64,000 nt of DNA. It comes from Pterois miles. Taxonomy: Eukaryota; Chordata; Actinopteri; Perciformes; Scorpaenidae. Below, one piece after another: positions 59,101 to 64,000 of this stretch (position 1 is its first letter; the number at the start of each line of letters is the position of its first letter). Where the stretch lies: the NCBI GenBank assembly GCA_947000775.1, contig CAMQGK010000299.1:13516001-13580000 (forward strand). Reading direction: 5' to 3'. Both the position numbers and the translations under genes were made by a program. The notes beneath the pieces are model-generated. The model was not told the DNA's origin. It saw only the letters and a list, made by a program, of their open reading frames with translations, and searched no databases.

Positions 59101-61012
59101 AAATTTGGGAGCTTCTTGGGACATTTGGGGTCAATATTGCAGCACATTTATTGGTGCAAGACAAATATCTATAAAAGATATTATTATTCGCAGCCAGCAA
59201 GAAAGCTGTAACACAAAAATGGGGAGAATGACCTGTTCTCTAAATCTATGGATTGATCCATTCGGTAACACTTTCTGTGACACCAACGTCTATAATGCAT
59301 TATAAACATCCTTATAATGCATGATAATCACTGTTATGATGCATTATAATGTGATTATAAGTTACTCTAAGTCATTATTTTTTGCTTTACATAAAGTATA
59401 AAGTTCCTGCATAGATTTAATATTTTTTTCATTTTACTGTAAGTAAATAATGGCCCTTTAAGAGTATCTGTTAATTATATAATAATGCATCATAACAGTG
59501 ATTAGAATGCATTATAAGAATATTCTAATGTATTAAAAATATAAGCGTTATAGGCAGTGTCAGTTATAAAGTATTATGATACGTGACCTTATAAGTCTTT
59601 GTTATGAATATTTGCGTATATCTATGCGGTGTAGATTATAACACATTACAAGTATGTTTTTAATGCATTATATTCATGGGCATCATAGAAAGTGTTACCA
59701 TTAATTCTTGTAATACTGGTCATGAGATGATTACTGATCCATTACTGGTTGAACCGGCATGTAATTCCATCAGTAGGTGACAGTTTGTTCTACTATGTTT
59801 TCTCGTATTTCTGTGCTTCTTAAAAAAAAATTGTAAATTTGGGAGACACACCTATGAGGAGGCCGGTGTATCCCTTTGCTGGGTCATATGGACACCTGTC
59901 TCTGCCTTCCTCAAATCCGGAGGAGAAGTTGAACCGCTCTGCATCCTTACAGAGAGGAAAAAGACACAATTAATCATTCATATTCAAGTCTAGTCATAAC
60001 TGTACTGAAATTAAATCACTGAAGCTCTTACTATATAAGCACAAAGAGGTCGGAAGGCGTTTGTTCCACAGACGTACAGGTGAGTCTCATTGAATCGCTG
60101 CAGAAAGCGGATGTGATTGTAGCACTCTGTCTGCAGGGAACAGGAGAGAAAAACAGGTTATTTCTGGCTCCACGGAGCAACAAGAGCTGGAGAGAACGTG
60201 GGTCAGTCGATCCTCCACATGTACAGGAGCTATTTTATGCAAATATTCAAGGAATATGAGCGTGACTGTTTTTCAGGAAAGGTGGATTAAGAAGCAATTG
60301 AAAGGATTATCCACTTTGTTGCTGTCAGAAGCAATCTGCACATCACAAGGCAGTTTCATGTTCTCCAAAAATAACTCAGTAAATCAAGAGTTTTATCAAA
60401 TGCAAACGTGGCTGAACAATAATAAGAGCGGAGAGATACAGCAGTGTACCTGATTGTCTCTGCCTTTGTTTAGACACTGCTTCTTCTGTTCAGGGGAAGC
60501 ATCCCAATCAATCTGCAAACAGTGGGAAGAGGGTAATAAGGATGACTCAGTTAGCTCAATAAATAGGGAGGGAAACATAGATAGATAAATAGAAACATCT
60601 ATGAGCAGAGAAGGGGAAGATGAGAGAACAACAAAGAGAGGGACAGCTTACTTTATTTTCTGGCTGCGTATCCGAGTTCTGACTCTGCTCGGTATCCCTT
60701 AAATAAACGCCTGCTGCATTTAATCCCATATCCATAAAATTGGAGGAACACAATGGGATTTGCTCAATCTGCTTAAAGGCTATTATTAGTTTGTCCTCCT
60801 TTAACACTTAAGAAAACTTGTCATTTCTTTGTGTCAATTAATGAGGTGAATTGCAGCACTCACCGTGAGGTTTGCAGCGGTGGAGATGTTGGAGGTGTTG
60901 AGTGCATGCAGGGCTCCTCTGCCTCCCACGTACAGCAGCCCGGCCTCCTCTTCCAGCAGGAGGGTGCTGTAATTCTGGGAAGAGCCGGTGAAACTGGAGC
61001 TGCCCAACAGAC
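42562..61012 (-). CDS. sema4g: Semaphorin-4G, class 4 transmembrane semaphorin (13 exons, 5' end missing)
   Basis: Class 4 semaphorins are single-pass membrane ligands for plexins in axon guidance and cell signalling. Thirteen exons join in phase into 2511 nt (836 aa plus stop) from the first complete codon. Sema domain about 1-455 (YVGGRGALHALN, GTNAFRPLCAYI, CPYDPAKGYTGL, DDDKIYFFFTE, RVARVCKNDWGG, EPRPGSCITD); PSI domain about 457-505 (CYDCIFARDPFCGWD); Ig-like domain with Cys532 and Cys581; Pro/Ser/Thr-rich linker; one membrane helix about 655-679 (LVAVLGGLCLVLTVVLLYV); cytoplasmic tail about 157 aa with a proline run and a SEMA4G-specific end (MNGNSYVLLRQ, EELNRILEQRKHSQL, DESSI). The exon(s) for the signal peptide and start were not found to 64000. 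Which fish duplicate this is cannot be told. SEMA4G beside MRPL43 and TWNK matches human synteny. Confidence 0.95.
43954..43984. repeat. (TG)n microsatellite in sema4g intron
   Basis: About 15 TG units, 10 bp beyond the donor of the 62-nt exon. Confidence 0.95.
43994..44055 (-). CDS. sema4g: sema4g small exon (62 nt), PSI-Ig linker
   Basis: It is too short to stand out as an ORF, but the phases of its neighbours require it. Acceptor TTTCAG|ATCAAAC and donor GAAATG|GTAACA. It reads SNLIQDILKGTRGCKENSGN, similar to the LIQDIERGNRGC of human SEMA4G. Confidence 0.9.
44251..44552 (+). other. Orphan exon-like ORF, antisense inside a sema4g intron
   Basis: On the plus strand a pyrimidine-rich stretch and CACCAG at 44245-44250 precede an open frame of 100 codons ending at a TAA (44550-44552): GRITRKIKQNHATSAQ, SPAGPPAPISSFAAASNLQS, LTLLGANTDTTLLEAQDVSE, ending CEANCHILLQ. 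GC-rich codon third positions and the sharp composition change from AT-rich intron suggest a terminal coding exon. I do not recognise the protein. It could be the last exon of an unknown antisense gene, a retrocopy, or chance. Confidence 0.3.
45827..46145. mobile_element. Short AGGGCTGTCAA-family MITE in sema4g intron
   Basis: Left TCTGGCTGTCATTCAATTAA (diverged) and right TTTGGCAGCCCTA; interior shares AGGTACTGCATTTAGCATAA and CAGCTGTCAGTGTGTCAGTG with the copy at 18987. Confidence 0.65.
46688..47003. mobile_element. GGTAACACTTTA-type MITE
   Basis: The left end GGTAACACTTTAAGTCCC and right end TAACTGCAGCGTTACC are imperfect inverted repeats around AT-rich TTATAA-bearing sequence, like the copy at 59264-59699. 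Confidence 0.55.
47059..47087. repeat. Poly-T run (29 nt)
   Basis: Uninterrupted T tract in a sema4g intron. Confidence 0.95.
47820..47974 (-). CDS. sema4g: sema4g exon (155 nt), PSI domain
   Basis: Acceptor TTTGCAG|CGAAGC and donor CACAGAG|GTGAGG. It reads RSIYVGSHSGVVQVPMSAC, then SCYDCIFARDPFCGWDGRMC, the Cys-rich plexin-semaphorin-integrin module. Confidence 0.95.
48019..48986. mobile_element. TTAAAGGAGCAGTGTG-type element in sema4g intron
   Basis: The left end TTAAAGGAGCAGTGTGTAG matches the reverse complement of the right end (CAACACTGTCCCTTCAAA). The interior 48343-48800 carries a further repeat shared with 51585-51885 (TTTATGAGCA..CGCCATGTTG, GGAGCAGCGCGTCCC). Confidence 0.65.
49207..49322 (-). 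CDS. sema4g: sema4g exon (116 nt), end of Sema domain
   Basis: Acceptor CTCCCAG|ATGATG and donor GCTCTG|GTATGT. It reads (D)DGWLHRAVDINGEMHIIEE, then LQLFDKPQPIESMVISSAL, the last Sema blade. Confidence 0.94.
49500..49722 (-). CDS. sema4g: sema4g exon (223 nt)
   Basis: Acceptor CCACAG|TGTATAAC and donor AACTG|GTGAGT. It reads CITDVHRSQGINSSRDLPDN, VLTFVRRHPLMASQV, TIYTVLFLGTG. PRPGSC spans the previous junction. Confidence 0.95.
49811..49949 (-). CDS. sema4g: sema4g exon (139 nt)
   Basis: Acceptor TTTCAG|GAAG and donor GGATCT|GTATGT. It reads KNIKASAICQYAFSDVQKAF, EGPYMEVQDSKW, GKVPEPRPGS. The overlapping ORF in another frame is a shadow. Confidence 0.94.
51585..51885 (+). repeat. Dispersed repeat shared with 48343-48800
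   Basis: It shares GAGATTCAGC, AGAAAGTTTATGAGCA, CGCCATGTTGTTT, GCTTGAA.GGCCAG and GCAGCGCGTCCC in the same order. Confidence 0.6.
51960..52270 (+). repeat. Uninterrupted copy of the repeat at 36345-37190
   Basis: It has TAACATATTTGCATAATACC where the other copy holds a MITE, so it represents the empty site. Confidence 0.65.
52855..53470 (+). mobile_element. Second copy of the RecQ-fragment repeat, in sema4g intron
   Basis: It shares CACAAGAATCGCAGGATCA, CAGAACTGGAGAGTATTTCC, GAAGAGCAAAG and GACAGATGGTTCATCCACTC with 23900-24335; the P-loop segment itself is deleted or scrambled. Confidence 0.6.
53520..53695 (-). CDS. sema4g: sema4g exon (176 nt) next to a GATG array
   Basis: Acceptor GTGCAG|AATGAC and donor GGAATG|GTAAGA. 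It reads NDWGGQRTLQRKWTTFLKAR, then MVCSVPEYELHLNILRSVF and IFYGVFGLEW. A long CCAT/GATG repeat begins about 12 bp upstream of this acceptor. Confidence 0.94.
53710..54164. repeat. (GATG)n array, about 450 bp, with GATTAATG interruptions
   Basis: Long runs of GGAT/GATG with periodic GATGATG and GATTAATG variants. Starts about 12 bp from the acceptor of the sema4g exon at 53520-53695. The IHPS/MDGW ORFs over it are artefacts. Confidence 0.97.
55617..55698. mobile_element. Right-end fragment of an AGGGCTGTCAA-family MITE
   Basis: It shares GCATTAAATAAATTAGTGGCG and ends TTAGCCCTA. Confidence 0.5.
56112..56142. repeat. (TA)n microsatellite
   Basis: About 15 TA units in a sema4g intron. Confidence 0.95.
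57280..57434 (-). CDS. sema4g: sema4g exon (155 nt)
   Basis: Acceptor GTACAG|AGGC and donor TGCAAG|GTCAG. It reads (E)ADFVGSVLLKESI, then GDDDKIYFFFTERSQE and KVSRVARVCK, the GDDDK.YFFFTE and RVARVCK hallmarks of semaphorins. Confidence 0.95.
57826..57939 (-). CDS. sema4g: sema4g exon (114 nt)
   Basis: Acceptor AATCAG|ACGG and donor CTTCTGG|GTAAAT. It reads (D)GEMFTASQYEFRSSPDVRR, then LRTEEAPTRWLL. Phases match both neighbours. Confidence 0.92.
58235..58390 (-). mobile_element. Interior fragment of an AGGGCTGTCAA-family MITE
   Basis: GGTACCCACGAGTCTCCCCTT and ATTTTCTTTCAAATATCTTG-like words are the reverse complement of 19330-19440. Confidence 0.6.
58740..58990. repeat. Copy of the TTAGCATGCT dispersed repeat
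   Basis: AGCATGCTAACATGCTAA, CATCAGCATGTTAGCACTG and GACGTTAGCATTTAGCACAG, as in the copy at 170-560. Confidence 0.65.
59264..59699. mobile_element. GGTAACACTTTCT-type MITE in sema4g intron
   Basis: Left GGTAACACTTTCTGTGA and right TCATAGAAAGTGTTACC are inverted repeats (one mismatch in 17). The interior is full of TTATAATGCATTATAA-like palindromic words. Confidence 0.75.
59852..59945 (-). CDS. sema4g: sema4g exon (94 nt)
   Basis: Acceptor TGTAAG|GATGC and donor CATAG|GTGTGT. It reads DAERFNFSSGFEEGRDRCPY, then DPAKGYTGLLI plus one base. Confidence 0.93.
60032..60130 (-). CDS. sema4g: sema4g exon (99 nt, 33 codons)
   Basis: Acceptor CCTGCAG|ACAG and donor TATATA|GTAAGA. It reads TECYNHIRFLQRFN, then ETHLYVCGTNAFRPLCAYI, a Sema-domain hallmark. 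Confidence 0.94.
60450..60512 (-). CDS. sema4g: sema4g exon (63 nt, 21 codons)
   Basis: Acceptor TTTGCAG|ATTG and donor CAATCAG|GTACAC. It reads IDWDASPEQKKQCLNKGRDN plus Q, the usual class 4 W..SPE...C..KG..NQ segment. Confidence 0.92.
60864..61012 (-). CDS. sema4g: sema4g exon: start of Sema domain (most 5' found)
   Basis: The acceptor TTCGCAG|GTC opens (G)LLGSSSFTGSSQNYSTLL, then GLLYVGGRGALHALN, ending NLT at ACG|GTGAGT. QNYSTLLLEE is a conserved class 4 motif. The leading two bases show that an upstream coding exon exists. Confidence 0.92.
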
Positions 61013-61429
61013 CTGCGAATGTATGACACGCGTTACTGTATAACAACAAAGGTTTCTATTGTGGTAATGCACAAAACTATGAGAGCATGTCTGAGCTTTT
61101 GGTCAGAGGTTATTTTTCATGGTTTAGGCTAGTGTCAACAGTTTGGGGAACGTCTATTCGTGTTTCATCATTTCAACAACTTTATCTTCATTGTCACATA
61201 CAATCATACACAGCACAATGTAGTGAATTTGACCTCTGCATTCAATCCATCCAGGGAGCAACTTGGGGCTTATTGTCTCATCTAAGGCAACGTATCCTCA
61301 TACAATGGTTCCTATGATCATACCTCATTTTTTGTGCATTTTTTTCCTGGGAATGTCCAGCAACAAGTGAAGCACTTGTCAATTTCTGCTCCAGTCTTTT
61401 CAAAATAAACTTCCGTCCACAAGACACAA

Positions 61430-61900
61430 CTTGGTTAGGTTTAGGTGACAAAAATACTTAATTAGGTTTAAGCAACAATACTACTTCGGATTATGAAAAG
61501 ATATATCATGTTGACTTCTGGTTTCACACAAGGTACAAACAGCAGCCTCCTGGGAAAGTCTGGTGTTTTTTGACCCACCCATCCACCTGGACCTCCTCCC
61601 TAGACATCATTCATCACTCTACACTTCCTGGTTCATAATTACATGGATTATATATGAATTGATTTTGTGGGATATACTGTACACAAATTACAGAACAATA
61701 CTTTTTGTTTGTTCTTTAAGGCAACAAAATCACTTAGTTTTATCGTTGGGCTTAAAATGACTACATTTGTAAAGTGAAAATTAAATTTAATATTGTGAAT
61801 AAAGACAAACAACCCATTGATTTCACACAGGACACAACAGTGGCCTTGTGGATGAAAGCCTTGCGTTGTTGGATTCTCCCACCCACCCTACATGTGTTAT
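61430..61900. repeat. Second copy of the GTTAGGTTTAGG tandem block and flank
   Basis: It has TTGGTTAGGTTTAGGTGACA and TTAATTAGGTTTAAGCAACA, then GACCCACCCATCCACCTGG, the same order as 6418-6720. Confidence 0.65.
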
Positions 61901-63699
61901 TTTACACTTAATACTATATCACCACACTCTCTGACCATTTAATATTAATGCAGATAGCTGCATCTCATACAGATGCTCAAGGGTGCGTTGTGCGTTGGTA
62001 TCACACACCGAGGGGGTGTGACAAAGCATCAGTATTTGACGTCCTGGGAATGAAAACAGGCTGATTTATCAGTTATATGTGGCCAGGATATATCTCTGTT
62101 ATGTATCCTGCAATTGTGGGAAATGTTGCAAATCAATGATGTACGTGATCAGTGTTCACAGTTTAGTTAGGTCACTTGATTAGCCAAAAACAGTCCTTCT
62201 CATCTGCTTATTTAAGTAGTTTTACTATAGGATTTCCCATATCGTGACATACAATATATGAAAAAAAGTATGTGGAGAACGTGCACTTTTGTAGGATTCA
62301 GTGTTTTTGGAGCTTGAACCAAATTAAAGACTATAAAACCAAGATATTTGGGTCTCTGCTTCATGATTTTCATTTTTTTTCTTTAATCTGTACCTAGTTA
62401 ATATCTTTTTGCAAATTTGATTCTGCTTTATTGAGGCAAGGTTCTTATATAGCAGTTTGCGTTTACAAAATTTAAAACATTGATGCATTTGAGAAGTTTG
62501 CCTAAACCTTGAATTATGCTTGTCACATCTGCGAGGGTCCACGTTTCACTGCGTGCATATCCAAATTTTTCAGTTTCACGATTCCACGTCAGCTCATATG
62601 CAACTGTCCTTGCAGAAAGTGTAACCGAGGCCTTAGGTTTAACAGTTTCTGGAGATGTTTAGTATTCCTTAAACTGAAGTACTTAAAAACGTATAGTTCT
62701 GGCATCAGATTAGCACCCCAATCAAAAATTTTTAAACTTCATGGAGGGCCATGTATTATATTAACAGCTTCAATTTCTCTGCTTGCAGTCTGTAAGAATG
62801 GTTTGTTATTAAACCACTGTTAGATGGAGAAGTGAACAACATGCTTGGCATGACTGCATGAGGCTCGACAGTGGATCTGGGAGAAGGGGGGTCACTGGAG
62901 TATTTGCTGAGAGGAATGTGGGGATGGAGCCACAGGGGAGGCAAAATTTTAGGGCATTCAGCAGGATTCATGCCCCAGTAATGCCAAATCGCATCAGTCG
63001 TAACTGCCACAGCATCATCATCTGTGTGTGTGTGTGTGTGTGAGGGTGATGGAGGATTGAGCACATAAACAGACTATTAATCCATTGTGAAATAATTGGC
63101 CTGGTGCACTAAACTAAATATTTGAACACGCTCCGGTGTAGCACCTCAGAAATGGGGGCAGGTCGCTCTGCTGCTGTGAGACAATAATAAAAAAGGAGGG
63201 CATTGCTTTTTTTTCCCTCTGTGCAAAAGTAGGTTTAAAGAGGTTTGATTTGCTCTAACAGTTTGATGCACACAGAAATTCATGTCTAAATAGATTCAGT
63301 AAATCTGATGTACCAAAGAAGAAGAAAGGCACACATGCAGAAAGAACAACAGAATTAGTCGGAGTATCGACACTGAGGAATATGAGTCAGCAGCGAGCAG
63401 ATGGGCATATTAATCACCTCTCCTCCTTTTCCATCCATTGTGAACCGATGGCAGAATATCCCAGTAATAACACAACCTATATCTGTTCCCTGCCAATCGA
63501 TTTACTGTGGTGCAAGGTCTTGCATGCTTGTCGCGGTCAATCTGCTCTCCTGTTCATTGTGATAAAGAGAGACGGGTCCAGTGCAGCCGGGCGGGCCAGG
63601 AGATCACAGTGTAACTGCTGCAGATGATAAGCCAGCAAGCTGACGTCTTATATTCCCTAGTTCATAAATTTCACTTTTTGAATTAGATCACGGTCAATT

Positions 63700-64000
63700 T
63701 GGGGTCACTTCAATTGCAAGTGAGAGTAATATACACCAATAAAATCATTATCTTTTTAAAATTGTGACATGACCAGATATTAGAAAAACCTCTCAGTGTA
63801 TTGCCGCACAACTCAACAGCACCACATACAACAGCCTCAAAACCACAGACTGCATAAAATATGGATGTAGTCTCTGTGGTATCACCATTAGGTTTCTGAA
63901 GAGCTGTTGTGAACAAGCCTGCAGGAAGAACGCCGGTCGTTGATGCCAAATTTTGTAGAGTCCAAACGAAAGTACTACAGCTTCTGTGCCCATCACGCGA
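63700..64000 (-). mobile_element. Partial copy of the RecQ-fragment repeat family at window end
   Basis: AAGTACTACAGCTTCTGTGC followed by CCATCACG matches 21440-21475; runs off the window. Confidence 0.5.

Larger units (their letters stand above)
61013..64000. other. sema4g upstream intron/flank, no exon found
   Basis: No exon with the expected semaphorin signal peptide or pre-Sema segment could be found on the minus strand. It contains a tandem-repeat relic (61430-61650), a TG run at 63022-63042, a low-repeat block at 63380-63640 with CATATTAATCACC and CAATCGATTT words, and a repeat at 63700-64000. Confidence 0.5.

Noticed and set aside
1..64000. CRISPR array, tRNA/rRNA genes, bacterial-type operons or defence systems
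   Set aside because: No regularly spaced identical repeats apart from microsatellites and tandem arrays, no tRNA cloverleaf noticed, and the gene content is plainly vertebrate.

Overview
The window is vertebrate nuclear DNA from a ray-finned fish, most likely a percomorph-type teleost. The genes are split by introns with GT-AG borders, the predicted proteins match vertebrate mitochondrial and axon-guidance proteins, and the intergenic DNA and introns are full of short fish-type inverted-repeat elements, LINE/SINE tails and long CA/TA/GATG microsatellites. I see no bacterial-style operon, CRISPR array, rRNA or tRNA gene.

Three genes can be reconstructed exon by exon. (1) twnk, the mitochondrial replicative DNA helicase Twinkle, is on the minus strand (coding 32188 to 23103). 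Its six coding exons join in frame to 717 residues, behind a probable non-coding leader exon near 32439-32500. (2) mrpl43, a large-subunit mitoribosome protein, is on the plus strand (32879-35006, three exons, 151 residues), head-to-head with twnk across about 0.7 kb. (3) sema4g, a class 4 transmembrane semaphorin, is on the minus strand (61012 to 42562). Thirteen exons join in frame to 836 residues, and the 5' exon(s) with the signal peptide were not found in the window. The order and orientation twnk / mrpl43 / sema4g is the same microsynteny as human 10q24. By the same synteny, a CpG-bearing exon-like block at 7782-8060 on the minus strand may be the untranslated first exon of the next gene, lzts2, whose coding part would lie left of the window.

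Layout: 1-7.8 kb, repeats, a dead Tc1-like transposase and microsatellites. 7.8-8.1 kb, candidate promoter and first exon. 8.1-22.6 kb, gene-poor, with repeats, several low-repeat blocks that look like regulatory DNA (12.0-12.4 and 15.2-16.2 kb), a miRNA-like hairpin at 16181-16262 and a perfect palindrome at 9101-9150. 22.6-32.5 kb, twnk, with a gypsy retrotransposon remnant and several inverted-repeat elements in its introns. 32.4-35.4 kb, mrpl43. 35.4-42.4 kb, convergent intergenic space with nested elements. 42.4-61.0 kb, sema4g, with a 450-bp GATG array immediately upstream of one splice acceptor and an orphan exon-like ORF at 44251-44552. 61.0-64.0 kb, upstream intron or flank.

Twinkle and MRPL43 serve mitochondrial gene maintenance and expression, so a shared promoter is biologically sensible. 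I found no clear undescribed multi-gene system. The most checkable novelties are the hairpin, the orphan ORFs, the GATG array at a splice acceptor, and nested elements whose target duplications can be read directly.
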